A model generated the notes under the pieces. That model did no database searches and had not been told where the DNA came from. It worked only from the letters and a program-made list of their open reading frames with translations. The translations under genes were made by a program, and so were the position numbers. A stretch of 64,000 bases of DNA, taken from assembly GCF_000143415.4 (NCBI RefSeq), contig NW_003314263.1:1428165-1492164 (forward strand). Direction: 5' to 3'. The first letter of the stretch is position 1, and every line of letters starts with the position of its first letter. This DNA is from Selaginella moellendorffii (Eukaryota > Streptophyta > Lycopodiopsida > Selaginellales > Selaginellaceae). Shown here in pieces: positions 10,601 to 21,944 of this stretch.

Positions 10601-12605
10601 ACCCTTCTTAGAAAAGCGCAACGGCCACTTTCCTACACCAATTCCAGACTCTATCCAACTCAATTGCTTTAGCCCCAAAAGTCAGCATCCCTTTCGGGCC
10701 GCATTATACAAACTACCTATCAAGGTCTAAGCTAACCGAAGTCAACTCCAACCCTTCACTAGTTTGTACTGGCTTACAAAAATGGAATGGTTTTCGGGCA
10801 AAGTGATCAACAGATCAGCCATTGGAAAAGCCTAAGAAAATTTGTGGAAAATTTCCATCCTAGAGAAAGAATAACTCTTAGTCCAGGATTGCAAACTTTC
10901 AAGACTCAACCAACTTCCTCCTACCAAAAACTTCATATAGGTTCACTTCAACACCAATTCTCATGACCCATAATATGCTTAAGCCTCGAACATCTTTGCC
11001 CATCTAACCGATATCCAACGTCGACATCTGCAAAGTGCAAAATGAACATTCAAGGCTTGATCACGAAGACCACATCTTCGGATATCCATTTTGCACTAAC
11101 ACTTTTCTTCAATCACCTTCAAGATCCAATGTGAAGCAAAAACATTAACAAGAAAAATGACATGAAAAAAATCGAGATCCAAGGAAAATTCCTCATCACT
11201 TGAAATAACAATGCCACTTCCACTAACACAAGTGTTAGTGATGTCAATGCCCCAACTCCACATCTTCTCCATCCAACAATCTACTCCAAGTGCTAACGGA
11301 TCAACCGACAAGCTATAGCAAATGAATGCTACAACCCTTTTCTAACACCTTAGTGGGCAAACTTAAGGAAACAAGGTACCAACTTAAGCTTAGCATAATG
11401 GACCGCTATAGAGAATCCAGTCAAAGCTACTACACTGCTACTTTGTGCAAGTAGACTAGCTTCTCCATCAACCACTTTGGGGTTGATCATCATTTACCCA
11501 AGCAACTTCGTAAACGCATTACTCTTTATCACATGGATATGATATAAGCATCACAATGACTTGATCATCAATTGAGTAACGCAATGAGCAATGCCTATGT
11601 CATTACTTCAAACGTTTATGTGAGTATCAAATGCCAACTCGATTCGACAAAATGCAACATAAATGCCACACTCCACCAATAGAGGTTTACGACACCCAAC
11701 ACCACTAACTTTTGTTCACAACACGGACAAGCTCATGCCACTCTCTTTCCGACCAAACTCAACACTAATCCAACACCAAGCTACTCAAGGAGCAATAGCA
11801 AGGTTCCCCGGAAAAGAATTGAGCATTGCAACCCAAGTTTTCCAATAGCAAGCTTAGACAAAATGGTATAGCACTTCACCACTATCCATCCCACAACTCA
11901 CCATTGTAAGACCACCATCTCCAACATGCATCAAGATAGGGACTCTTGATTGCATGATGTGAATACAAGCAATGAGTTAACACCTCGTTGCGAATCATTT
12001 CTCCAAAAGAGAAGATGATTTACGTATTTGATCCTCCATCCCTGACAACTCTCTTTTCGGTCTCATCTTTGACTAAACCTCAAGCTTGCTTTTGCACTGT
12101 CTTCAGTTCAATCGAAGAAAAGTTTATGAGAGAGCACGGCAATGATTACTTGAACCAATAAACTATTCCCTACAGTCTTGATTGATCCACTTGTAATCAT
12201 GCCTAGGAAGGATCCACTAGTGCCGCGCTAAACAGCTACGGACCAGCCTATTTGCCACTCATAGCAAACCCAGGGAGATTTGCTTTAACCTATGGTACAA
12301 GGAACAACTCATAGAATCAATAGAACCATCGATAGGCTAACATTAATCCTGCCAACTCAAAGTGTGTTGCTAATATGCCTCTCTCATGAGCCCAAGCATA
12401 AACTCGTGCAAATGGAACATCTCACAAACCATCCTATGAGCCCAAATGCAAGCTAACATCATAAGGTACAAAAAGGTAACAAAAACCATACCCAAGGAAC
12501 GAATGCGAAGTCTTAGCACCCAAATGTGTACCCACTCGGATCATCGTTTTCATCTCTGCGTATGCAACGAGACTAGTTGCCCAATCTCATTGAATAGTAC
12601 TCGCT
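7671..12605 (-). other. Non-coding interior of the LARD-like element
   Basis: About 4.9 kb without an open frame longer than about 75 codons on either strand and with no retroviral motif. The plus strand is visibly rich in A and C (many AATCATCAA, CAACA and AACTCAA words), so the element's own transcript would be U/G-rich. No tandem array is obvious. Its job, if any, would be as template RNA (dimerisation, packaging or spacer). Confidence 0.8.
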
Positions 12606-12615
12606 GAGACTCATT

Positions 12616-12626
12616 CTCTGATACCA
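12616..12626 (-). promoter_or_regulatory. Primer-binding site (initiator tRNA-Met type)
   Basis: On the minus strand TGGTATCAGAG begins 2 nt after the CA end of the 5' LTR. This matches the 3' end complement of plant initiator tRNA-Met used by many plant LTR elements, and it fixes element polarity. Confidence 0.88.
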
Positions 12627-12628
12627 AA

Positions 12629-13781
12629 TGTAGCGCACGTGGTTTTGACCTTTATCCTATGGTGATTTACCATAGGATAACACCACGAAGCGGAACCTAA
12701 ACCCTCTTTGTGCCACGTGACAGATGCCACGTGTCACATGCTACGTGTCCATGCCACGTGTCCATAGGAACTCGAGGTTCAGGGCCTTGGGCCACTGAAC
12801 GAATGAACGGTGCCAAACTCCTAAGCGTGGAGCCAAGGAGTGATGGAACCGAACCACGGAGCAACTCTCGAGCATACAGCCCAAGGAGTGAAAGGACAGG
12901 GGCCCGGAGCGACTTGGAACAGTCCTGGAGCAACCAGCATCCCAATGCCAGGACCAGCACGCAAAACGGAGCCAAACGGAGTTTGGCGCTATTTCAGCAT
13001 ACCGGTGGCCTAACGTGAGGATATGGGTACTCCACCAGCTAGCATGGAATGGAACTTGGGCTTAGACCCAAGCCGGACGCAGAACAAGGACAGGCACGCA
13101 AGCGGGAGCTAGACTATGCCTCAGGTTGGTCAGCCATGCCCGACCTACCCACTATCCCTACTATACATTTGGAACCCCCCACAGCCCCCCCTCCCCCCCT
13201 TGAGGAACACACGCTTTGGGCTTTCATCCCAAGCCTCCTTTAGTATTAGGAGTTAGTCTCTAGGACAAGCTTGAAACTTACTAAATATGGAATGTCCTTA
13301 GAATGTGAATTTGGACACGGGACGAACACCATTGTGTTCAGGCTGATTTCTACATTCCGTAGATATGCCAAAGGAGCAAATCTAGACACTTTCCATAAAT
13401 AACATTTGGGACCGAAATGAGACTAACACAAAGGGCATGATAGCGAGGGTGTTTGGCAGACACGGTAAGCTATCATCTAGCGATATTGAGGGACCAAGCT
13501 CAATATCGCGGGGGTTCCCAACACTAGCAAGTGCAAGTCAATATCATGAGTTTCTCATCACCGTGTCAAGTCTGCTTGACTAAATGACAACTTAGGATTT
13601 CCTTCCTTAGTGCCCTTCCGGTCTAAGTGCACATGTGATGACCAGTTTCTCAACTAACTTAGGCAGAGACTGATAACAAGCCCAGCAATACCGACCTCCT
13701 GCCATCGTGGCAGTAAGGAAAGAGTGTCCGTAAGGACTGGTTGACAGGTAACTTTCAATACCCGAAGTCACATTCGCGACA
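12629..13781 (-). repeat. 5' LTR of the LARD-like element
   Basis: This 1153-bp LTR pairs with 6498-7651. It has TG/CA ends (read from 13781 to 12629) and the right-hand copy of the AGAAA target duplication follows at 13782-13786. Confidence 0.92.
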
Positions 13782-13786
13782 AGAAA

Positions 13787-15109
13787 GCACTATTAAAACT
13801 TGCTAGTTACAAGGAGATCATCTAGCAATAACAACAAATGCAGGACAATCTTATGGAGGAGTTGGAGGCAAGTTGTTTGTAGGTAATAGAGTATAGGAGC
13901 TTTTGTCCTTGTCAACATTGCTCTCATTGTGATGTCACCACACATGACATAAGTTGCATCCCAAGCTCCATCCTCCATACATAGTATGTCCAGGAATGGC
14001 CATTTGCTGACAGTACCAGCATCCCTAAACAAGACAGGTACCAGCAACAACTAACACACATTCATTGTTAAGTAAAAGGAAAAGCATTAAGGATCAACAT
14101 AATTTTTGTTGCTAAGCAAGATTTTGGAGGAGAAGAACCTACACTAATGCCTCAACTTGTAGTCAAACAAAGGTTACTATTCCCTTTGGCATTTACAGTG
14201 CAAAGCAAATCCTCCACCATGTCTTCTCCTCTAGCATTCACATACACCACATTTTGCTGGCATTTCATCCTATGGTGTTCAACCATCTTTAGCTATGCTA
14301 GTGTTTGTTTTATAGCAACTAGTGATAGCTCTAGTTACCATCACTCTTCTACCAGCTTTTGACAAAGTGTTCTAGTTTTGCATGGCAATTGGAGCATTTA
14401 GCCATTTCTAGGCCTGACACCCCTTCTAAACACCTTTCTAAACACACCAGTCCAAATCATGAAAGCATATACACTCTTAGATCCATGAGCTTTCACCATC
14501 CCGATTACCCTTGTAAGTTCCAAACTGGTGGAGGCATTGACAGATAGTGGGTTTGGGCCAAGTATCATCTCATCAAAGATGGCTGCAAATGTTTGGGAGC
14601 ACAGCTGTGGTCCTCGATCTTACCAATGGGCATTTTTCATAGCATTCTCATCTTGGCTAAAGGCATTTTAGTTGATATGGATTTTTTGGTGGTAGACTTT
14701 GAAACAACTTGTAGAGAAGAAGTTTAGGACTTGCTCATCCTAAAAGCTCATTGCCACACCAACTGGGAACACAAACAGCTCTAGAATGATCTTGTGCTAC
14801 TTGAAAGATACATTGATTGGTTAAACTGGTTACTAGATTTTGTACTAATAAGGCATTTACCCCAGGTTATATCTCTCACACAAAACTCACTAATGTCAAC
14901 CATAAGTTATGTTCTTAGAGTTCACTATAAAAATTATTAATACAGTTGTATCACAACACAACAACAAAAACATAGTTATAGGCATATATTATTTATACAA
15001 TGCTGTTATACATCTATATTTTTCTATAAATAATATTTATTTTAATAAATATATGATTTTTAAAATTTAAGTAATATGAATTGTTCCTTGACAAATAATT
15101 ATCCATTTA
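13787..15109. other. Unassigned degenerate sequence between LARD and Helitron
   Basis: Short minus-strand open stretches occur at 13793-14050 and, with stops and shifts, up to about 14640. The latter includes a pattern near 14390 reading AKCSNCHAKLEHF on the minus strand, suggesting a decayed protein with a zinc-knuckle-like spacing. I could not assign a family. From about 14820 on the sequence is AT-rich and shows nothing. Confidence 0.35.
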
Positions 15110-16640
15110 CTAGCACTTGCCCAGCATATATTGTCCTATTACAAAATAAAGAATTTGTTTTAGCACTACAAACAATGCATGGAGGATTTAATATAAAACC
15201 TTTTTATATACTGTGTTGATGGTGAAAGTAGAAGGACTTAAAGGGAATAATTATCCTTGGAGTGATGTGTTTTCTACTTTAATGCCCAGTCCTATTGGAG
15301 ATGTGCATCTTGATAAAGCCACATAAAGTTGACTATGGGTGAAAACTGAATGTGGCAAGTGTAATCCAACTTAGTAAAATGTTTGGCCTTGATATTTAGA
15401 GATTGTAAAACAATACCTTAAATGCATTGGAAATTGTCTTCTAGATATTTTAAATGTAATTTTTGTGTCTGAAGTTGTGAGTGTGATTCGAGGGATGAAA
15501 ACTCCTGTACCTTTAAATTAGCCTAATATAATTTCATAGTCTAGAACTGTTGGTAAGGCATGTTTAAGTATGAAGCATACAGCATTATATAGTTCAGTTG
15601 ATGGACATATATCCCTTAATAGAATAAGGATAATACATTCTTTAAGTAGGAGTTTATGTGGTGGAAGACTAGAAGGAGTAATGGAATTTAGGAATTCAAT
15701 TGGAAAATCTTTTGGGTGTTCATCAACAAAGTCAACACTTTCATAAATATGTATGTCACTAGGTAAGGAAAAGACTATAGCATTATTAATGGGAAAAGTA
15801 TCATCATTAAGTGGGGTAAGTATGACTTTATTAGATGTAATGTAGGAGTCTGAAATATTCTGTAAAGATGGAAAAACAAAATTAACAATATAGGATATAA
15901 TTACTTGTGTGTAAAGTAATATAATAAATTCTAAAGGCAAATTGGTAAATTTATGTAATTATTACCAATTCCAATTTGAAGAAGCCAATCAGCCTATAAA
16001 GAGTTGTTTTCAATTAGTCTTATATTCCTTTTTAGTAGAAGTGTTCTAAAAAATTTCTATAACCTATTCATTTTTACTAAATTTGAAATAATTTGTGCTT
16101 GATGACTATGTGGAATAATTAGTAATGTTTATCTAAAGTCACCACTTGTAATAATAATTATTCCTCTAAAAGGTAATTCATTTTTAAAATATTTTTTAAT
16201 GCTAAATTAATAGTAGAAAATGCATGTGTGTGAACTATATTAATTTTATCCCATATTAATACATCTGCATTTTTTATTTTTTGGCCTGCTTCACTATTAT
16301 ATATAATAGTAGAAGTAGAAGTTTCATTTATTGGAACATAAAGTTTAAAAGTCATATATGATGTCTAACTATTAAGCAGTAAAATGCTTGTAATACCTGT
16401 CTAAGCCATATTAATTATATTTTTGTTTAGAAGTTAAAATGTATGTATAAGAGTGTTAAGAAGAAAAGTTTTACTAGTACCACTAGAACCATCAATGAAA
16501 ATATATTGATTTTACTTGGTTGAGTTGTTAATTGTGTTGAGGATATTATTATATATAATTTATTGTTCATCATTAAACTGAAGTAAAATTTTTTCTACAG
16601 TGCCAGTACCTACTAAAATAGCAAAAGGATTTTGAAAATG
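15110..16640 (-). mobile_element. Helitron relic with Pif1-type helicase fragments, 3' end at 15110
   Basis: On the minus strand, in order: a P-loop-like IFIDGSSGTSKT near 16510-16470, a Walker B-like stretch with LIWDKINIVHTHAF (16355-16158 reading), and the Helitron helicase signature FPIEFLNSITPSSLPPHKLLLKE (15940-15518). Stops and frameshifts separate them, so the protein is dead. The relic ends in a short stem-forming stretch and CTAG followed by T at about 15110, as expected for the CTRR 3' end of Helitrons. The related relic at 38.5-40.4 kb also stops being similar exactly at its CTAG. The 5' TC end was not found. Helitrons move by rolling-circle replication using a Rep-helicase protein; the Rep part is not recognisable here. 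Confidence 0.78.
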
Positions 16641-16935
16641 GTTGTTTGAAATCTTCTTACACACAAGTTATGAAGCATTATATTGGAATAGGCTAAGTAC
16701 CTAAAGCACTAAACTGTATAGCCTCCTTCTGGTGCTCCTTCAACAACTCCTGGCTTTGTAGCAGCTGGATTGTCTGGTGCTGGGTGGAGATGTGGAACAT
16801 CGTCCAAAATCTCAAAAAGATCCACTAGAGATGGTGGAGAAACAGGAGGGAGTCTCAGGGTATCTCGATAAAGATGAGTTTCATCAAACACCATATCTTG
16901 GCTCACCACCAATTTCCTGTGATGGCAGTTATAGT

Positions 16936-17413
16936 GTGAATGAAGATCTATAAATTCTAGACAGTATGCTATGACAAACCCCTCAAGAATGTATTCTAAA
17001 AAGAACCAAGTCTTTCTTTTATATGCAATAAGCTTACATAAACGGTTATTTTTTTTTCCTTTCAAACGGTTATATGGCTTTACATAGAATCTTATTTCAA
17101 ATTTAATAATTTTTTAATTCTGACAAACCTGATATTTACTAGCCAGAAAACATAGAGTACAAAATTAAAGAAGTGACAAGAATACTCTTTTTGCAAACAT
17201 TTTATTTTACTAACAAATGTCCCTATCATTGCATGTAGTAAATGTTTAAATTATTAGAACAAAAAGTGTTCTTTAGAACATTTTTATTTATATAATAAAT
17301 TAGGTTTGCGATAACCTTAAAATTTTAAAATTTATAATGTTTATACTAAATTACAATTGAAAATTGAGCTCAACTCTTCAACTAGTGAGCTCAAGTATGG
17401 TCTATGTCCTAGA
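16936..17413. repeat. AT-rich insertion inside the copia relic
   Basis: The copia reading frame resumes in register on either side (KAYQL / YNCHHRKL on the minus strand), which places an insertion of about 480 bp here. It is strongly AT-rich, non-coding and MITE-like in size. No clear terminal inverted repeat or target duplication could be fixed. Confidence 0.5.
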
Positions 17414-18654
17414 GTTGATAGGCTTTTACCTGGGTATGATAGCCCATGAAGATGCATTTCTCGCTTTTGGGATCCAGCTTCCGCTGCTGAACATCGGGAA
17501 TGTGGGCGTAGGCTATGCAACCAAACACCCTTAGGTACACACAGCCAGTGGCATTTTCTGCCCAGCTTTTGTAGACCTGGAAGTGATGGTAGACCTCTCC
17601 CTTGTGTGCCATGAGAACAGCCACCGCATAGCGTGAGTAGTTGTCAATGAACGAAATGAAGTACCGCTTGTGACTAAGCACATGGTACACATCCATGTGT
17701 ACCAGCTAAAGAAATCCTGAGGCACCATCTTCTGGATTTCTGCATGGAAAGGGTAGTCATGGCTGCTTCCCCAGTTGACACGTCTCACATACTCCCAGTT
17801 GACCGGCATCGGTGAGGGTAAAATCATCAGAAAGCTTGTGGCTAACAAGTAGCTGAATGCCATGAGAATTAGCATGCCTTAGCCAAGCATGCCAGAGCTA
17901 GAGAGAGTTGGCAGCCCAGGAGCTGAGGCGAATTGCAAGAAAATGCCCCTGCTCGTGAGTTGAGAGGAGCAACTGAGCATTGAGCTTGTAGAGAGTCTTA
18001 GCTCGTCTACCAAAAGCTACTAGATGGCCAGTCTCATCAAAGATGGTGCACCCATCTACATTGAAGAGTGTTGAGAAGCCTTGATCTGCTGCTACACCAA
18101 TTGAGAACACTGTCTGTCCTGCTTCTGGTACGTAGTAGACCTGGTTCACGAGCTTCTCAACCCCACTCTCCAACTTTATGATGACTGTTCCTTGTCCTTC
18201 CACAGTTAAGGGGCGTTTGTCTCCTACAAAGACTTGCTTCTCCTGCTCCAGTGGCCGGTACTTGTGAAAGGCTCTCTTCAATGGTGTGAGGTGCATCGAG
18301 GCTCCAGAATCCAATCTAGAGCACTTCGGCTTCGGACATAATGGATGAAGATGCAGCGAGCGTCATCATCAACATCGTGGCATGAAGAAGAGCTTCTTTT
18401 AGCGCGAGCTTTCTCTGCGGCTTTCTTGATCTGGCATTCACGCTCCACATGGCCATCTTTGCCGCAGTAGTTACATGGGCCCTTGCGTTTTTTATTGGTT
18501 GCAAATCCAGGGCTGCAAAAAGGGCTCTTTTGTCCTCGAACAGGGCCATCTCATCTCTTCCCACCTGATTGCTTTCCCATGATCAAGGCCTGCTCCACCG
18601 AGCAGCCTGAGAGGGTGCCTTTTGTCTCTGCTTGTTCTGCTTGTGTTCTTCCTC

Positions 18655-19774
18655 TGTCGCGAATGTGACTTCGGGTATCAAAAGTTACCCATCAGCTAAT
18701 CCTTTCGGATATTCTTTCCTTACTGCCACGATGGCAAAAGGTCGGTATTGCTGGACCCGTTATCAATTTCCCACTTGAGCTAGTTGAGAAACTGGTCAAT
18801 GACCGTGTACTTAGATCGGATAAACATAAGGTAGGACCCTATGTGTTTCTTGCTGAGCATACTCGGCTTGGTTTGAGAAACTCCTGTCATTGGCTTGCAC
18901 TTGCTAGTATCAACCCGCGATATTGAGATTGGTCCCTCAATATCGCTAGATGATAGCTTACCGTGTCTGCCAAACACCCTCGCTATCATGCCCTTTGTGT
19001 TAGTCTCAATTTGTCCTAAATGCTATTTATGGAAAGTGTCCAGATTTGCTCATTTGCCATATCTATGGAATGTAGAGATCGTCTTGAACACAATGGTGTT
19101 CGTCCCGTGTCCAAATTCGCAATCTAAGGACATTCCATATTTAGTAAGTTTCGAGCTTGTCCCAGAGACTAACTCTTGATACTAAAGGAGGCTTGGGGTG
19201 AAAGCCCAAAGCGTGTGTTCCTCAAGGGGGGGGCTGTGGGGGGTTCCAAATGTATAGTAGGGATAGTGGGTAGGTCGGGCATGGCCAACCAACTTAAGGT
19301 ATAGTCTAGCTCCCGCTTGCGTGCCTATCCTTGTTCTGCGTCTGGCTTGGGTTTAAGCCCAAGTTCCATTCCATGCTAGTTGGTGGAGTACCCATATCCT
19401 CACGTTAGGCTACCGGTATGCTGAAATAGCGCCAGACTCCGTTTGGCTCCGTTTTGCATGCTGGTCCTGGCATTGGGATGCTGGTTGCTCCAGGACTGTT
19501 CTAAGTCACTCCAGGCTCCTGTCCCTTTGCTCTTTGGGCTGTATACTTAGGAGTTGCTCCGTGGTTCGGTTCTTCACTCCTTGGCTCTATGCTTGGGAGT
19601 TTGGCACTGTTCCTTCGTTCAGTGGCCCAAGGCCCTGAACCTCGGGTTCCACAAGACTGTCCTTTGGACATGTGGCATCTGTCACGTGGCACAAAGAGGG
19701 TTTAGGTTCCATTTCATGGTGTTATCCTATGGTAAATCACCGTAGGATAAAGGGTAAAAACCATGTGCACTACA
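18655..19774 (+). mobile_element. Solo LTR of the LARD-like family inside copia gag
   Basis: This 1120-bp sequence matches the LARD LTRs in opposite orientation, beginning TGTCGCGAATG and ending TGCACTACA. It splits the copia gag frame between LYSDL and the downstream nucleocapsid. Flanking pentamers (TCCTC left, TCAGG right) do not match, so there is no clean target duplication. This suggests inter-element recombination or decay. Confidence 0.85.
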
Positions 19775-20486
19775 TCAGGTCCGAGTAGAGCGAGTCCAAG
19801 TCCTTTCCAAGCACAGCTAAGAGCATCAATGCGAAAGGTTGGAGATCAGGGGAGACAGAGCTCAGAAGGAATGCCTTAGCTTGATCAATGGTGATTGCTG
19901 CTTCCGCGTCCTTTAGCTCAGTGATCATTGCTTTAAACTTTCCAATGTAAGTGGCTATGGTGTCATCAGATTGCATTCTCATCATGAAGAACTTTTGTGT
20001 TAGCACCACCTTAGCATTGGCAGCTTTGGCAGCAAAGATTTGTGTAAGGGATATCCACAATGATGGGAACAAACATCACAAGTTGAAGTCGGCAGTGATT
20101 ACTTTGGATGCAAAGGGGTCCAAGAAGCAGAAGTTCTTTGTGAAGAATTATAAACAAAGTTGTCATCATTGCAGTAAACTTGAACACTACAAGGCTGATT
20201 GTCCACATCTGAAGACTAAGTAGCAGGGCAAGAAGAATGGCCAATCTTCTACTCATGGTAAGTTAGATACTAAAAAGTTGCAAACTTTGCAACATGAGGA
20301 TGAGGATGATGAGAATGACCATTCCAGTTAGAGGAAAAGACTTTTGATTATTGCTCGTCAACTCAACTGTGTGTGGAACAAGATGAAACTTGAGGATACT
20401 TGTGAATCAGCTTTTTGTAGCAATCTAGTGCAGATTTTACTGGATAGTGGGAGCAATGACAACTTTGTTTCAGCAAAGTTTGTTGT

Positions 20487-20873
20487 TGTCAGGAATCCCC
20501 CAATTCTTGCCACATTCCTGACTCTCGCCGGATTCCTGACCTACAGACCACATTCCTGACTCTCGAGACACTTCCCTATTCTTGACTCTCGAGACACTTT
20601 CCTATTCCTGACTCTCGAGAAACTTCCCGATTCCTGAGTCTCGAGCCACATTCCTGATGATGATGTGGCGCCTCCTCGACCTTAGCTATATTTAGGCCGT
20701 CCTCGATCCAAGAGTGGTGGAGCTTTATCAACCTATAGTATATATAGGTTAGCCTTGTTCCATTTCTCCACAATCTGAATCAACGCCAGTCTAAGGCCTC
20801 TTCTTTGTTTCCACTAGCTTTTCTCTTTGTCTTTTTGCATTTTCCAATCTTGATCTTGTTAGGGGTCTTGACA
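20487..20873 (+). repeat. 5' LTR of the chromodomain gypsy element, with internal tandem repeat
   Basis: The 387-bp LTR carries four imperfect units of about 26 bp (20550-20650), each starting near GACTCTCGAGACACTT and containing the palindrome CTCGAG, followed by a TATAGTATATATAGG TATA-like region at about 20735. The same array is present in the 3' LTR (25750-25850). Confidence 0.9.
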
Positions 20874-20972
20874 GTTTGATTCAGATTGTGTTTTTTCGTT
20901 TTTTGATTTAGCTCGTTTTGATTGTTTGATTACCTTTGCCTTTTTTTCCCCCTTTTTCCTTTCTTCTTGCCA

Positions 20973-21944
20973 ATGGAGTCTCCAAGCCATCCTGATTTCT
21001 TTGCTGAAGTCCTTGCAAAAATCCAGTCTGAGAATACCGAGCTGAAAGCGACCCTTCTTCGCATGCAGCAGGAGCTTGCTTCACTTTCGGCTCAAGGATC
21101 CAGCAAAGTTCCTGAACCGAAGGTGAGCTTCCCGGCAAAATTTTCAGGCAAGCGTTCGGAGCTTCACGGATTCCTGAACCAGATGGAGTTGTTCTTCGCA
21201 CTTCAACATCGGCAGTACCCTACTCCCGAGTCTCAAATCGGCGCGATTGAGACGTTGCTCGAAGGTGCAGCTTTGTCATGGTTTTCTCCTCTTCTGGAGA
21301 AGAGCATGAAAGGGGTCGTGGTTCCAGAGCTGATGGATCTTCAATTGTTCAAAGAGAAGCTCGAAGCATGTTTTGGCGAGACGGATCGGGTTTGGGCTGC
21401 TACCACAAAGATGAGACGTCTCTCTCAGGGGTCTCGTCTTGCCTCGATCTACGCTGTAGAGTTCCAACTCCTTGCTTTGGACACTCTGTGGGATGAGCGG
21501 GCCCTGATTGACCAATTTCGTTTCGGCCTCAACAACGGTGTCAAGGATTTGTTGCTCACCATGGAGGATCCCAAGGACCTGTCAGATGCCATCAACAAAG
21601 CTGTTCGATGTGACAATTGTCTCTTTGAACGTCGTCAGGAAAGTCGCCGCGCCGCTGTTTTTCCGTCCCAGACTCAAGAATCCCAGCTTGAGTCTTCGGG
21701 GCATACTCCTGAACCTACTGCTCCGGTTCCAATGGATATTTCTGGTACTCCCCAACTCATTAGAGGGAAGTTGAGTCCTGCTGAGAAGCAACGTCGAATA
21801 TCTCATAATCTTTGCCTCTATTGTGCTGATCCTAATCACAAAGCAGCTGTATGTCCCAAGAAGCCTCCTCGACTGCTCGAGTTCACTCTGCCTCAAAGTC
21901 CACCTCTATTGCAGTCGGGAAACGACCCTGTCCAAACAGAGTAG
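20973..21944 (+). CDS. gag: Gag of the chromodomain gypsy element
   Basis: The ATG at 20973 starts a frame of 323 residues after the 5' LTR. It has a coiled-coil N-terminus, a retrotransposon gag core (PAKFSGKRSELHGFLNQ, later LASIYAVEFQLLA) and a CX2CX4HX4C zinc knuckle CLYCADPNHKAAVC. Gag forms the virus-like particle that packages element RNA. The frame ends TAG at 21942-21944. The following protease lies in the -1 frame and overlaps from at least 21851, so pol would need a -1 shift, or a one-base change has broken an ancestral fused frame. Confidence 0.88.
   Translation: MESPSHPDFFAEVLAKIQSENTELKATLLRMQQELASLSAQGSSKVPEPKVSFPAKFSGKRSELHGFLNQMELFFALQHRQYPTPESQIGAIETLLEGAALSWFSPLLEKSMKGVVVPELMDLQLFKEKLEACFGETDRVWAATTKMRRLSQGSRLASIYAVEFQLLALDTLWDERALIDQFRFGLNNGVKDLLLTMEDPKDLSDAINKAVRCDNCLFERRQESRRAAVFPSQTQESQLESSGHTPEPTAPVPMDISGTPQLIRGKLSPAEKQRRISHNLCLYCADPNHKAAVCPKKPPRLLEFTLPQSPPLLQSGNDPVQTE

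Larger units (their letters stand above)
6498..13781 (-). mobile_element. Complete non-coding LTR retrotransposon (LARD-like), minus orientation
   Basis: Two direct LTRs (6498-7651 and 12629-13781) begin TG and end CA and are flanked by the 5-bp target duplication AGAAA (6493-6497 and 13782-13786). A primer-binding site complementary to the 3' end of initiator tRNA-Met (TGGTATCAGAG, minus strand, 12626-12616) lies 2 nt inside the right LTR. A polypurine tract (minus-strand GGGGGGGGAGAG, about 7652-7664) abuts the left LTR. These fix the orientation: 5' LTR on the right, 3' LTR on the left. The roughly 5-kb interior shows no gag, protease, RT or integrase on either strand, so the element must have been mobilised by proteins of another element. 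It is non-autonomous by structure. A solo LTR of the same family sits at 18655-19774. Confidence 0.93.
16709..20075 (-). mobile_element. Ty1/copia retrotransposon relic, minus orientation, interrupted twice
   Basis: Minus-strand fragments in element order: gag core (20072 down to 19775, including LTQIFAAK and LGKDLDSLYSDL); after an inserted solo LTR, the nucleocapsid with a CNYCGKDGHVEREC zinc knuckle (near 18480-18430); the aspartic protease DSGASMHLT (from 18314); GAG-pre-integrase (LWHAWLRHA near 17890); integrase core remains (FISFIDNYSRYAV, 17696-17410); and the post-integrase KLVVSQDMVFDE block (near 16930-16890). RT and RNase H are missing, and stops and shifts are frequent. It is disrupted by a 1.1-kb solo LTR (18655-19774) and by an AT-rich insert of about 480 bp (16936-17413) that splits KAYQL from YNCHHRKL. 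No LTRs of its own were identified. Confidence 0.85.
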
